40,036 nucleotides of DNA from Sciscionella marina DSM 45152 (GTDB lineage: Bacteria > Actinomycetota > Actinomycetes > Mycobacteriales > Pseudonocardiaceae), in the NCBI RefSeq assembly GCF_000379465.1, contig NZ_KB905408.1, positions 1 to 40,036 on the forward strand, given 5' to 3'. Below are positions 1 through 8,525 of the stretch, piece after piece. The notes under the pieces were generated by a model, which was not told where the DNA came from, did no database searches, and worked only from the letters and a program-made list of their open reading frames with translations. The position numbers were made by a program, and so were the translations under genes. Numbering within the stretch: position 1 is the first letter of the stretch; every line of letters begins with the position of its first letter.

Positions 1-258
1 TGGCGTCACCGCATGCGCGGCTCCATGGGCCAGGTCGGCGCAGCGGGTGACAACGCCGCCATGGAAAGCTTCTTCAGCCTCCTGCAACACAACGTGCTCG
101 ACCGCCGCAAATGGGCCACCCGAGAACAGCTCCGGATCGCGATCGTAACCTGGATCGAACGCACCTACCACCGGCACCGACGCCAAGCCCGACTCGGCCG
201 CTTGACCCCCATCGAATACGAAACCATCATGACCACACCAGCCGACCAGGCCGCCTAA
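1..258 (+). CDS. IS3-family transposase OrfB, C-terminal fragment (5' end outside window)
   Basis: The reading frame is open from base 1 to TAA at 256-258, so the start lies outside the window. The residues match the end of the rve/DDE integrase core of IS3-family OrfB. A DNAAMESFF block carries the third catalytic acidic residue (Glu), and a tail of the form W-I-E-R-x-Y-x-x-x-R-R-x-x-R-L-G-x-L-T-P-I-E-Y-E is the usual OrfB ending. The piece encodes about 85 residues, roughly a third of a normal OrfB. Whether the element is complete cannot be judged here. No terminal inverted repeat was identified just after the stop. Confidence 0.85.
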   Translation, partial: WRHRMRGSMGQVGAAGDNAAMESFFSLLQHNVLDRRKWATREQLRIAIVTWIERTYHRHRRQARLGRLTPIEYETIMTTPADQAA

Positions 259-608
259 CCACTGTCACAGTTTCATTCAGCAGCCCCCTTGAGGGACGCC
301 TGGCACCGCCTCGACCGCACCCGAAACCCAGCGTGGCCAGCCATAGCCGAGGTCGTAAACCTGCTTGACCGCGACGGTACGCTCAGATTGCTGCTCGGGA
401 AAAACGCTGGGAGACCTCGATAAGTGCCGCAATGCTCGACGACGAACTTCGCAACGCGCGGTGACCCGTGGGCTTCCCCTAAAAACCCTCCACGATTTCA
501 GGGGAAGTCCATTTCATGGGATAGGTCCCGAGATCGGGTGTGCTTGGGTGGCAAGTGGGGGATTTTGGATCATCGCCGTCGGGCTCGCGAAGATCGTCTA
601 GATCGAGG
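259..608. other. Intergenic stretch, no gene recognised
   Basis: This stretch lies between the IS3 transposase end and the stop of the minus-strand LppA-like gene. Several short open frames exist, but none has a recognisable family, a ribosome site or a consistent start. It probably contains the end of the IS3 element. Confidence 0.4.
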
Positions 609-1493
609 CTATTTGAAGTGGCAGCCGGTTGTCAGATCGACTTGGATCTTGGGAGAGGAAATGTCGATATCGTGCTCGCCGGAGTAGCTTACCTGGAAGT
701 GAATATCGTTCTTTGTGAGGGTGAATGCATCGATTGATGTGCGCTCGCTCGCATAGTGGTATCCGTTTTCTGCTGCTGCTTGCTGAAAAGCACGTTTAAC
801 GTAGTCCCATCGCTGTTTGTCGATTTCCGGATAGTTCGATGTCATGTGGTGTGCTGGATACATCTCGAACTCGCCGTGGTCAGAGACCTGGATCGTTCGC
901 TGGTCGATCGGACCGTGTATCTGGCAGGTCTGATTCCAATACTCTTCGAATAGCCCCCACTTCCAGCTGACGGTATCGGGTTCCTGTGCAGTGATGACGC
1001 GCATCGCGTCGTCATGCAGTCGTTCGATATCGCCGCGCGCGACCGCGAAATTCGGGTTGCTCTTCGCTTCGTCGAGGGATTTCCGGTCTTGCTGTTGCTG
1101 CTCTTTTTCTAGCTGTCGATCTTGGCGTTGAGTGTATGCGGCGCTGTCACCTTGTGAGGCGATGCCTGTGGTGGCGATGAAGGCAATGATGATCACGACC
1201 CAGATACCAAGATGCAGCACGCCGGTTGGTTTGCGGCGCACCACGAGCGGGATGCCGACACTGAGTAGCACGACAAAACCGAGGATCACCGCATAGAGTG
1301 GGATGAAAGCAATGATGTTGCCCGCACTGCCACACATCGGTCGTTGGTCGGGTGCGGAACAGCTGTCAGTGGACATGGCGGCCAGTCCAGCGAAGAACAA
1401 CGCGACCGGGGTGCCGAATAGCAGCAGCAAGCCGCTGGTCAATAGCCCGCTGATACCGCGATTCCGTGATCTGGGTTCTTCGTCTTCTGTCAT
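609..1493 (-). CDS. Membrane-anchored LppA-like hypothetical protein
   Basis: Encodes 294 residues. The ATG at 1493 is chosen because GGGGAGGAAG lies 5-8 bases upstream of it; an in-frame upstream extension lacks such a site. Three hydrophobic segments are visible, at about residues 17-40, 58-82 and 93-112. A Q/E/K-rich linker with QQQQ follows, and then a soluble domain of about 150 residues ending in DLTTGCHF. The soluble part has the features of the actinobacterial LppA lipoprotein family: a Trp-rich start, an internal Cys, a YPEI..W segment and a terminal TGCH. LppA proteins are normally lipid-anchored, whereas here the domain sits behind transmembrane helices with no lipobox. The function is unknown. 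No operon partner is present. Confidence 0.7.
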   Translation of the reverse strand: MTEDEEPRSRNRGISGLLTSGLLLLFGTPVALFFAGLAAMSTDSCSAPDQRPMCGSAGNIIAFIPLYAVILGFVVLLSVGIPLVVRRKPTGVLHLGIWVVIIIAFIATTGIASQGDSAAYTQRQDRQLEKEQQQQDRKSLDEAKSNPNFAVARGDIERLHDDAMRVITAQEPDTVSWKWGLFEEYWNQTCQIHGPIDQRTIQVSDHGEFEMYPAHHMTSNYPEIDKQRWDYVKRAFQQAAAENGYHYASERTSIDAFTLTKNDIHFQVSYSGEHDIDISSPKIQVDLTTGCHFK

Positions 1494-1697
1494 GTCCGCT
1501 TCCTCCCCGTAGTAGCGCGTCGCCATACCCATCTGGCCGCGCTGATGGTAAGGCACCCATATCGGACGCGCACGAGTTATGGACAAGTTTGCCCGAATCG
1601 GTTGGTCAGGTGTATTGGTCCGGTTTATCAGGCAGCGTTATGTTCGCCTGCGCCTCGGGGAGTCGGGATCGCCGTCGCCGGGCTCGCGAGCATTGCC

Positions 1698-1952
1698 GCG
1701 CTGGGCGCGGATGGCCTCTATGTGGAGGCAAATGTGGAAACGAAGCTGCGCGGCTCGTTTGAGGAACAGGCCAGGGTGCTCCAGTCGTCGGTGGGTGCGC
1801 CGTGGTTGACGCGTAACGAGGCCCGCGCACGGGCGAATCTGCCCGCGGTGGCGAATGGGGACGAGCTGGTCACCCCGCTGAACGTGACTGAGGGCGGGTC
1901 GGGCTCGCCGCGCGACACCGCCCCGGACCCCGGCGAATGTGTTGGAGGCACT
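1698..1952 (+). pseudogene. Phage portal protein, C-terminal remnant
   Basis: The frame encodes a block typical of the end of HK97-type portal proteins in actinophages: a conserved LRGSFEEQARVLQSSVGAPW-type stretch, then LTRNEARARxNLP and a DELVTPLNV motif. Only about 85 of the usual 400 or more residues remain. Upstream the frame is open but no longer portal-like, so the left breakpoint lies near 1690. No stop separates this block from the protease-like block that follows, and the two read as one frame. Confidence 0.65.
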
Positions 1953-2213
1953 GTGATTCGCACGAAAGACTTTCACGGCAAGGTCAAGGCCGCGGGTGAA
2001 ACGGACGGGTTGGCCGATGGGCAGTTCACTGCGCTGGTGTCGGCGTTCGGCAGCGTTGATTCGGTGGGGGATGTGGTGCTGCCGGGCGCATTTACCAAGA
2101 CCCTCGACGCGTGGCGGGAATCGGCTGATCGGATTCCGGTGGTCTGGTCGCGCAACTGGGGTGACCCGTTCTCCCACATCGAAGCGATGAGCAGGAGTTC
2201 ATGCCGTTCGTGA
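1953..2213 (+). pseudogene. HK97-family prohead protease, N-terminal remnant
   Basis: Starts at a GTG (1953) with GGAGG just upstream, in the same frame as the portal remnant. The first 76 residues fit the N-terminus of HK97-family prohead proteases: FTALVSAFGSVDSVGDVVLPGAF, then a W.RES.RIPVVWS..WGDPF-SHI segment. Homology stops at about 2180, directly after the conserved DPFSHI block, and the frame ends after ten unrelated residues. The catalytic His/Ser region further on is lost. The break is consistent with a deletion joining this gene to the following connector gene. Confidence 0.65.
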
Positions 2214-2569
2214 AAGCGGTCCGTAAGGCGATCACCAAGGTGACGCGTCTGCCGGGTGGCATGGTGACCGCGGTGCTCATGTCTCCCGAGGACGACGGGA
2301 CGTGGGATCCGTTGCAGGACAAGAATGACCGCTTCTGGCCGGATGGTCTGCGGGCGGTCACGGTCAGCTACGACCACGGATACGGCCCGATCGCCGGTGA
2401 CATCACCGACGGCGTGTTGGGACAGGCGGTGCTGTTGCTGGAACAGGTGGAGCGGTATAAGTCGATCCAGGTTGGCGACGAGCGGTTCACCTTCGCCGAC
2501 CCCGGCGTCACCGGAGCATGGTCCGAGGTCGTCGAACGCTACCGACTGAATCAGGGAGACCGGTCGTGA
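2201..2569 (+). CDS. Phage head-tail connector-like protein (prophage remnant)
   Basis: 122 residues. ATG at 2201 follows AGGAG at a short spacing. The central segment (RFWPDGLRAVTVSYDHGYGPIAGDITDGVLGQAVLL) has the pattern of gp6-like head-tail connectors of siphophages, where a W-P-D-G-P-R-A-V-x-V-x-Y-x-H-G-Y stretch precedes an all-helical C-terminus. The N-terminus probably begins inside the ancestral gene, because the deletion with the protease gene falls at about 2181-2200. The stop overlaps the next start by four bases (GTGA), as in intact phage head modules. It may still be translatable but has no morphogenetic context. Confidence 0.55.
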   Translation: MPFVKAVRKAITKVTRLPGGMVTAVLMSPEDDGTWDPLQDKNDRFWPDGLRAVTVSYDHGYGPIAGDITDGVLGQAVLLLEQVERYKSIQVGDERFTFADPGVTGAWSEVVERYRLNQGDRS

Positions 2570-2886
2570 CCGCACCGGGTGGAGGGATCTTCCCTGGTCT
2601 GATTTTCACGGCGACCATCACCATCGTGCGCGCACCGGACGGCCTGGACGCAGAGGGCAACCTCGTCCGGGACGGGCACCGCGCGGCACGCACGGCGCTG
2701 GTGGGGGTGTCGGTGCAGCCGATCCGGCGTTCTCCGAGCAGCGAAACCCTGGCTGATGATCGCGATGTGGTGATCACCTCGTGGCGGGGCTACACCCCGC
2801 CCGGCCGCGACGCCGACGTACGCGCCACCGACCGGATCGAATGGCTCGGCCAGACCTACGAGGTCACCGGAGAACCGGTCCACTGA
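2566..2886 (+). CDS. Phage head-tail adaptor-like protein (prophage remnant)
   Basis: 106 residues from GTG 2566, overlapping the previous stop and preceded by CAGGGAGACC. It looks like a small head-closure or minor-capsid-type protein. The N-terminus is Gly-rich, and the C-terminal half (TDRIEWLGQTYEVTGEP) has the beta-strand pattern seen in phage adaptor proteins that sit between connector and tail genes. Length and start look intact. Just after the stop, a GTG at 2920 opens a peptide beginning VEFTITRVTA, resembling the start of the next phage morphogenesis gene, but it ends after 21 codons. The phage module is therefore cut off here. Confidence 0.55.
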   Translation: MTAPGGGIFPGLIFTATITIVRAPDGLDAEGNLVRDGHRAARTALVGVSVQPIRRSPSSETLADDRDVVITSWRGYTPPGRDADVRATDRIEWLGQTYEVTGEPVH

Positions 2887-2967
2887 CCCCACCCGTGCCG
2901 AGCGTGCGCGGTGCACCACGTGGAATTCACCATCACCCGCGTGACCGCTAGTTCGCCGGGTTCGGCA

Positions 2968-3321
2968 TCAGGGGCGGGTGGCTGATGCGGTCCAGTACTC
3001 GACGAAGCGGCCGTCACGGAACCGTAAAATGTCGTTGCCGAAGAAGTTCATGACACCGTCGGGAGTATGTCCCTGGCCGGTCCATCGGCCCGCTACGAGG
3101 TCACCTTCCACGAACGGTCCGACTTCGAGGATGAATTCGATGCTGGTGAACATGGCTTGCGTCTCAGCGATGGCGGATGCGAGTTCCTCGGGGCCGTGAA
3201 TTTCGTGGTCGGGCCAGTGACCGTGGAAATCCTCGCTGATGAGGTTACTCGCAGCGGAGTACGGATCGCCGTTCCATAGCTCACTGAGCCAACGGTGGTA
3301 CAGCCCATGCCCCTCGCTCAC
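2968..3321 (-). CDS. SnoaL-like / NTF2-fold protein
   Basis: 117 residues. The start is the GTG at 3321, because AGGAGG sits seven bases upstream; a longer frame to 3426 has no such site. The sequence has the SnoaL/NTF2-like pattern: an N-terminal helix with a WLSELWNGD segment, a YSAASNLISEDFHGHWPD segment, a GPEELASAI helix, and C-terminal strands ending in GRFVEYWTASA. Members are small cone-shaped enzymes or binding proteins (polyketide cyclases, isomerases, hydrolases), and the substrate cannot be read from sequence. It lies 121 bases after the TetR gene on the same strand as the P450 and SDR genes and may act in the same pathway. Confidence 0.75.
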   Translation of the reverse strand: MSEGHGLYHRWLSELWNGDPYSAASNLISEDFHGHWPDHEIHGPEELASAIAETQAMFTSIEFILEVGPFVEGDLVAGRWTGQGHTPDGVMNFFGNDILRFRDGRFVEYWTASATRP

Positions 3322-3442
3322 GTCTTGACCTCCTGCGAGTGAACGTCCTCGTTCAGCTGATGCTGCCAGATCGTGTGATGAGTGCAAACTGGAGGTGTTC
3401 GTGGCAAGACTCGACGACCCGGCCACGGCAACCGGCGCTCAA

Positions 3443-4117
3443 CTACACCTTGGTGATCGGTGCCAGGGCAGTGACGGGTGCTTGGTAGAGACCGACGATC
3501 GCGTCGGTCAGGCCGGTCGCGGCGGCGTCCCAGCTGGCTCTTGGGGTGGCTTTGCGGGTGGCCAGGGCGCGCTCGTGTTCGGCGCACATGTTCACGATGA
3601 GGTGGCGGGCCATGATGCTGCGCTCGACGTGCACCTCGGCGGACAGCTGCGGCAGGCACCGGTTGAATCCGTCGACGATGGCGACCAGTGATGCTGAGGA
3701 CAGCGCTTCGTCGGCGATGGTCTCGTGCAGAGCCGGGTCCGCGATCAGTTGTGCGAGGAAGCGCGCATACCAGCTCGGGCTTCCGGCGGAGGCTAGGTGC
3801 GCGGTCAGCGGGCCGACCAGGCAGTGCGCCCATTCTCTGATCTGGGTGGGGTCGCTCATCGCCTCGATCGCGGCGGCGCGAAGGTGTTCAATGGGTTCTT
3901 CGTGTGTGCGAACGATCGCGCGGACGAGGTCGTGTTTCGTGCCGAAGTGGTAACCGACCGCGGTGTTGTTACCCTGCCCGGCGGCGTCGCTGATCTGCCG
4001 GTTCGATACGGACATGACACCGCGTTCGGCGAACAGCCGTTCCGCGGCGGCCAGGATTGCCACGCGCGTGTGCCCTGCCCGCCGGGTCTCGCCGTCCTGG
4101 CTGCTCATGATCACCAT
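3443..4117 (-). CDS. TetR-family transcriptional regulator
   Basis: 224 residues from ATG 4117. A GTG at 4123 directly after the P450 stop and an ATG at 4108 are alternatives. The N-terminal 60 residues form a TetR helix-turn-helix: RVAILAAAERLFAERGV, then SNRQISDAAGQGN, then a VGYHFGTKHDLVRAI recognition block. The remainder is a helical ligand/dimer domain. The gene is translationally coupled to the cytochrome P450, whose TAG at 4124-4126 abuts it. This suggests an autoregulated unit with the SDR and P450, and the perfect palindrome at 6287-6314 upstream of the SDR gene is the obvious candidate operator. The ligand is probably the pathway substrate, which is not known. Confidence 0.9.
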   Translation of the reverse strand: MVIMSSQDGETRRAGHTRVAILAAAERLFAERGVMSVSNRQISDAAGQGNNTAVGYHFGTKHDLVRAIVRTHEEPIEHLRAAAIEAMSDPTQIREWAHCLVGPLTAHLASAGSPSWYARFLAQLIADPALHETIADEALSSASLVAIVDGFNRCLPQLSAEVHVERSIMARHLIVNMCAEHERALATRKATPRASWDAAATGLTDAIVGLYQAPVTALAPITKV

Positions 4118-4123
4118 GGTCAC

Positions 4124-5362
4124 CTACCAGGTAATCGGGAGCGTGTGCACGCCGTAGGCGAGGTGGTCGTGTTTGAACTCGAGCCGATCCACGGTGGTGG
4201 CCAGTCGCAGGGTCGGTACGCGGCGGAAGAGCGTTCGATACACGATCTGCAACTCGGCGCGAGCGAGATGCTGGCCAACGCACTGGTGTCGTCCGTAGCC
4301 GAAGGCCAGCTGTTTGCTCGCCGTGCGGTGCAGGTCCAGCTGTTCGGGTTCGGAAAACACTCGCGGGTCCCAGTTCGCCGCGGGAAGGTCGAGGATGATG
4401 CCCTCTCCGGCGTGGATGGTCTGCCCGCCGATCTCGATGTCCTCGGTGGCGATCCTGCGCTGCCCCACGTGCGGGATAGTCAGGTAGCGCAGCATCTCCT
4501 CGGTGGCGTTCGCGATCATGCCAGGCTCGTCGTCGTGTTCGACCAGGGCACGTTGTTGCGGGTTCTGTAGCAGCGCCAGCGCGCCGAGGGAGATCATGTT
4601 GGCGCTGGTCTCGTGTCCGGCGACCAGGAGCTGGACGGCGAGCAGCGCCGCCTCGCGTGTGGTGATCTCACCGGAGTGGACTCGCTCGGCGAAATCGGAG
4701 AGCACGTCGTCGCCGGGATCGCTGGTCTTCGCCGCGACGAGCCGGTCGAGGTAGTCGAGCAGGGCTCCGGTGGCGGCGGCGTTCTGCTCGGCCGTGGAAC
4801 TGCGGTCGACCCCGACGCTGCTGTGGTGTTGGAAGAACTGGTGGTCGGCATACGGCACGCCGAGCAGCTCGCTGATCATCATCGACGGCAACGGCAGGGC
4901 GAGCGCGGTGACCAGATCGGCCGGTGTGGCCCCCGCGAGCATCGCGTCGATCAGCTCGTCGGTCATGTGCTGGATACTCGGCCGCAGCGCCTGGATCCGC
5001 TTCACGGTGAACGGCCGGGTCATGATGCGACGCAGTCGGTTGTGTTCCGGTGCGTCCAGGTTGAAAACCATCCCGGGACGCTGATCGACGGTGGCGGCCA
5101 TCGCCTGGCTCCAGAACGGGAACCCCGAACGCCGCTCGTCGACGCTGACCCGCGGGTCGGACAACAAGGCTCGCTGCTCGGGATGACCGGTGACCAGCCA
5201 CGGGGTACTGCCGTCCCAGATCCGCACCCTCACCAGTGGCCGGTCGGCTGCCATCGATCGGGCAGCCGGTGGCGGCGCCAGCGGGCACTGGGCGGCCCTG
5301 CTCATCGGATAATCGGGAATCTCGGCACTGTCCACAGTGGCCTGAGACGCACTGTCCTGCAT
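4124..5362 (-). CDS. Cytochrome P450
   Basis: 412 residues, the usual length for soluble actinobacterial P450s. ATG 5362 is selected because AGGAGAATCCT precedes it. All P450 signatures are present: I-helix AGHETS (248-253) for oxygen activation, the ExxR pair (E289, R292), and the heme-thiolate loop FGYGRHQCVGQHLAR with ligand Cys361. The FNLDAPEHNRLRR segment (100-112) is typical of the bacterial CYP105/CYP107-like classes. It needs ferredoxin and reductase partners, and none is encoded nearby. The neighbouring SDR (22 bases upstream) suggests sequential hydroxylation and alcohol/ketone conversion of one substrate. The substrate is unknown. Confidence 0.96.
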   Translation of the reverse strand: MQDSASQATVDSAEIPDYPMSRAAQCPLAPPPAARSMAADRPLVRVRIWDGSTPWLVTGHPEQRALLSDPRVSVDERRSGFPFWSQAMAATVDQRPGMVFNLDAPEHNRLRRIMTRPFTVKRIQALRPSIQHMTDELIDAMLAGATPADLVTALALPLPSMMISELLGVPYADHQFFQHHSSVGVDRSSTAEQNAAATGALLDYLDRLVAAKTSDPGDDVLSDFAERVHSGEITTREAALLAVQLLVAGHETSANMISLGALALLQNPQQRALVEHDDEPGMIANATEEMLRYLTIPHVGQRRIATEDIEIGGQTIHAGEGIILDLPAANWDPRVFSEPEQLDLHRTASKQLAFGYGRHQCVGQHLARAELQIVYRTLFRRVPTLRLATTVDRLEFKHDHLAYGVHTLPITW

Positions 5363-5384
5363 AGGATTCTCCTGACGATCGAGA

Positions 5385-6227
5385 CTACTTGTCCACCGCG
5401 CCATCGGCGCCACTGTCCTGGCCGGCTCCCTGGCCCAGCTCGGCAGGCGGTTTCCCCGGATAGCCGGCCGACATACCGCCATCGACCGGCAGGACCGTAC
5501 CGGTGACGTATCGCGACCGGTCACCGGCCAGATACAGCGCGGCCTCCGCGATGTCCGCGGCGGCCCCCTCCCGGTCCAGCGGTCTGATCTCCTTCATGAC
5601 CTCGCGAAGCTTCTCGGCCATGCTGTCCCCGTCCCGGTGGTGCGCGGTCGTACTCGACAGGATGTCGGTGCGTATCCCACCGGGCGCGATGCAGTTCACC
5701 CGCACCTGGTGGGCACCCAGATCGATCGCCGCCGACTTGCTGAACTGGATCACCCCGGCCTTCACGGCGCGATAGACCATCTGCGAACACCCCGCCTGCA
5801 CACCGGCGATCGATGCCACGTTCACGATCGATCCGCCGCCGTGGCGCGCCATCCAACGTGCAGCGTGCTGGGTACCGACCATCACCCCGTAGAGGTCCAC
5901 CTGCACGATCCGCTGAAAATCGGCCAGATCGTCATCGAGGAAGCTGGCGTGCATCGGCCCCCCGATACCGGCGTTGTTCACGAACACGTCGAGACGACCG
6001 AACTCAGCGATCGCGAACTCAACCAGATCCCGGACCTGCCCCGAATCCGCCACGTCGACCCTGCGGAACACCACCTGCCCGTCCGAAGCGGCCGCCACCC
6101 GTTCCTGATCGAGGTCGGCAATCACCACTTTCGCCCCCTCGCCCGCAAAGCGGTCCACCATCGCACGGCCGAGCCCTGCCGCGCCCCCGGTGACCACCGC
6201 CACGCGGCCGGACAACTCGCCGCCCAT
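5385..6227 (-). CDS. SDR-family NAD(P)-dependent oxidoreductase
   Basis: 280 residues from ATG 6227, the start that places the cofactor motif at the usual distance; an in-frame ATG at 6266 is possible. The Rossmann motif is TGGAAGLG (13-20), followed by D60-V61 for adenine and NNAG (84-87). The catalytic residues are Ser139 (VASIAG), Tyr152 and Lys156 (YRAVK), and PGGIRTD lies after the active site. An acidic residue at the end of the second strand (ADLD) favours NAD+ over NADP+. It is a classical SDR, and the family oxidises or reduces secondary alcohols/ketones. It is the first gene of the SDR-P450-TetR unit, downstream of the palindrome. Confidence 0.93.
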   Translation of the reverse strand: MGGELSGRVAVVTGGAAGLGRAMVDRFAGEGAKVVIADLDQERVAAASDGQVVFRRVDVADSGQVRDLVEFAIAEFGRLDVFVNNAGIGGPMHASFLDDDLADFQRIVQVDLYGVMVGTQHAARWMARHGGGSIVNVASIAGVQAGCSQMVYRAVKAGVIQFSKSAAIDLGAHQVRVNCIAPGGIRTDILSSTTAHHRDGDSMAEKLREVMKEIRPLDREGAAADIAEAALYLAGDRSRYVTGTVLPVDGGMSAGYPGKPPAELGQGAGQDSGADGAVDK

Positions 6228-6286
6228 TATTCCAAGCACCGTCCCTTTCGAGCCGTCTCCGATCATCCAAGAGAAGCACCTGTCGT

Positions 6287-6314
6287 GTAATAAGTCAATC
6301 AACTGACTTATTAC
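6287..6314. promoter_or_regulatory. Perfect palindrome, candidate TetR operator
   Basis: GTAATAAGTCA (6287-6297) and TGACTTATTAC (6304-6314) are exact reverse complements separated by six bases. The 28-bp AT-rich site stands out from the surrounding GC-rich DNA. It lies 60 bases upstream of the SDR start, in the expected promoter region of the SDR-P450-TetR unit. Size and symmetry fit a TetR dimer site. That the regulator at 3443-4117 binds here is inference. Confidence 0.7.
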
Positions 6315-6610
6315 GATGGCCGGTTCTCCGCGGGGCCCGAGCAGTCAGGTTCGGATCGGCTGCGGGGTTCGTTGGGACTATCGGCCGGGCATCGTGCGAC
6401 GGCGGGGTGTCGGGTCCGACCGGAAAACGGGCCGGGCGCAAGGTCGGTGTTCGGGCCGTTGTGAGGTGTGTGCAGCGGCGATGGGCAGCAGTTGGCTGAG
6501 AAGGTTCCGGCTCCGGACAAGGAGCGGGGCGTTGATCTGGTCGTGCGGCTCATCGGGGCGGTCCGGTGTTCGGGCGAGGCTGTTGCGGTGTGTGGTGACC
6601 GAGCGGGCCG

Positions 6611-8017
6611 TCATCGACCTGTCGGCGAGCTCGCCGAGGGTTCCGGTCGCGCGCTGTGCAGGTCCCGTTCGATGTCTTCCAAGGTGCGGTTCTTGGTTTC
6701 CGGCAACCTGCGGAACAGGTAGGCCACGCCCAGGGTGCCGAGCACGGCGTAGAGCCAGAACACCCCGCTCGCGGACAGTGCGGTGATGAGGGTCAGCACC
6801 GAGATGGACACGGCGAGGTCGAGACCCCAGTGTGTCACGATGCCGAACGAGGATGCTTTGCCGCGGACCGTGGTCGGGAATATCTCGCTGTTCACCAACC
6901 AGATGGCGATACCGAGGCTGCACGCGAACGATGCCTGGTAGAGCGCGAGCACGATCACTGTCCAGGTGGCGACGGCGCCCTGCAAGGGGAATAGGAACAG
7001 CACCCCGATCACCACCAGTGCGATGATCACCGCACACCCGCCACCGAGAATCAGCGGCCGCCTGCCGAGTTTGTCGATGAATACCAGCGCGAGGATGGTG
7101 AACAGGACGTTGAGCGAGCCGATTCCGACCGAGGCGAGCACCGCGGCCGAATTGCCGAATCCGGCGTTCTTCAGGATCGTCGGCGCGTAATAGATCACCG
7201 CGTTCACACCGACCACTTGACTCGTTCCCGCCGCGGCGATCCCGACCGCGATCCACCGCCGGGAGCCTTTCTTGAGCAGTTCACGATAGGTGACACGGCG
7301 TTCGGTGTGCACCACGTTGAGGATGTCGTCGAACTCGGCGTCGACTTCATCGAGTCGCCGGATACGGGACAGGACCGCTTTGGCCTCGTCGTGGCGGCCG
7401 TGCGCGATGAACCAGCGCGGGCTTTCCGGCAGGGTGAGCAGCCCGGCGAACATGATGACAGCGGGTGCGATCGCCAGCCCGAGCATCATCCGCCAGTCGG
7501 CGGAATCCTCGTAGGCGTAACCGATGAGGTAGGAGACCAGAATGCCGACGGTGACCATGAACTGATGCAGCGAGACCAGCCTGCCGCGCACATGTGAGCG
7601 CGCTATCTCGGCGATATAGGTCGGTACCGTCAGCGAGGAGGTACCGATGGCGATCCCGAGTACGAACCGGGAGACCAACATGACGGGAATGTCCGGGGCC
7701 ATCGCCGAGGCCAGCGCCGCCAGGGTGAACACGATCGTGACACCGATCAGGGTGCGTTTCCTGCCGGCCCGGTCGGCGATCGGCCCGCCGATGACCACCC
7801 CGACCACGGCTCCGACCAGCAGCGAGGAGACCACGATCTGCTGCATGGTCCCGGTAAGGTGGAAGGCGGGTGTCAGGTATAGCAGGGCACCGGAGATGAC
7901 CCCGGTGTCGTATCCGAACAGCAAACCACCGAGCGCCGCGATGACCGAGGCCGCCGCGACGGCGAACCCACCCGCACCGCGCACACCCGGCTTGGTCTGT
8001 ACCGATCCATCGGTCAT
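6611..8017 (-). CDS. Sugar-porter family MFS transporter
   Basis: 468 residues. ATG 8017 has GAGGAGG nine bases upstream; the GTG at 8023 would be only three bases from it. Twelve transmembrane segments are evident. The sugar-porter signatures are clear: GGLLFGYDTGVISGAL in the first helix, the GPIADRAGRKR loop (D-R-x-G-R-K/R), PESPRWFIAHGR before the central loop, VGVNAVIYYAPTIL in helix 7, the repeated loop DKLGRRPL, and PETKNRTLE at the end. It is related to proton-coupled xylose, galactose and glucose uptake systems (XylE/GalP type). The substrate cannot be assigned. It is a single-gene unit on the minus strand. Confidence 0.93.
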   Translation of the reverse strand: MTDGSVQTKPGVRGAGGFAVAAASVIAALGGLLFGYDTGVISGALLYLTPAFHLTGTMQQIVVSSLLVGAVVGVVIGGPIADRAGRKRTLIGVTIVFTLAALASAMAPDIPVMLVSRFVLGIAIGTSSLTVPTYIAEIARSHVRGRLVSLHQFMVTVGILVSYLIGYAYEDSADWRMMLGLAIAPAVIMFAGLLTLPESPRWFIAHGRHDEAKAVLSRIRRLDEVDAEFDDILNVVHTERRVTYRELLKKGSRRWIAVGIAAAGTSQVVGVNAVIYYAPTILKNAGFGNSAAVLASVGIGSLNVLFTILALVFIDKLGRRPLILGGGCAVIIALVVIGVLFLFPLQGAVATWTVIVLALYQASFACSLGIAIWLVNSEIFPTTVRGKASSFGIVTHWGLDLAVSISVLTLITALSASGVFWLYAVLGTLGVAYLFRRLPETKNRTLEDIERDLHSARPEPSASSPTGR

Positions 8018-8525
8018 CGTCACAAGCCTCCTCGTGTCAGATTTCCCCAGTCGGCCCTACATGTTCGGTTGGAAATTGACTTGCCCGTACCCAAGGTGAG
8101 ACAGCGCAAAGCACATGTCAATCGGCTGGACGAAATCGGGCCGAGCGGCTACCCGGACACGGCTCACGCCGGTCCCGTACGACCAGCCGCGCGGACAGCG
8201 TCGCCGCCCCCGGCCCTTTGTGGCGGTCCCTTCTGTGGACACCGCCTGCCACCACGCCGGTGGCCGAGACCGCGCGGCTCGACGGGAATCTCGCACTATC
8301 AGCCGTATCGACGACACAAGGCGGGGCCGCCGTCGAGTTCTCGGGACAGGAGCGGTGTCGTCGAATGTCCTCAGCGTCGCCCGGCTGACCTTGGCGACCG
8401 GAGGGCGTACGACCAGATGGTCCTTTTTGTCGTTATCGGGCCGTAAGATGCATGGCACAGCCCGGGCCCCGAACGCGTGAGCACCGCTACGCGGCTCGGG
8501 TACTCCACGAGGAGAGGATCGCTTG
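8018..8525. other. Divergent intergenic region, no gene recognised
   Basis: This lies between the divergently transcribed MFS transporter and methyltransferase and must hold both promoters. Open frames cross it on both strands, but their translations are Arg/Pro/Ser-rich and match nothing recognisable. No clear sigma-A hexamer pair or large inverted repeat was found. Confidence 0.4.
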
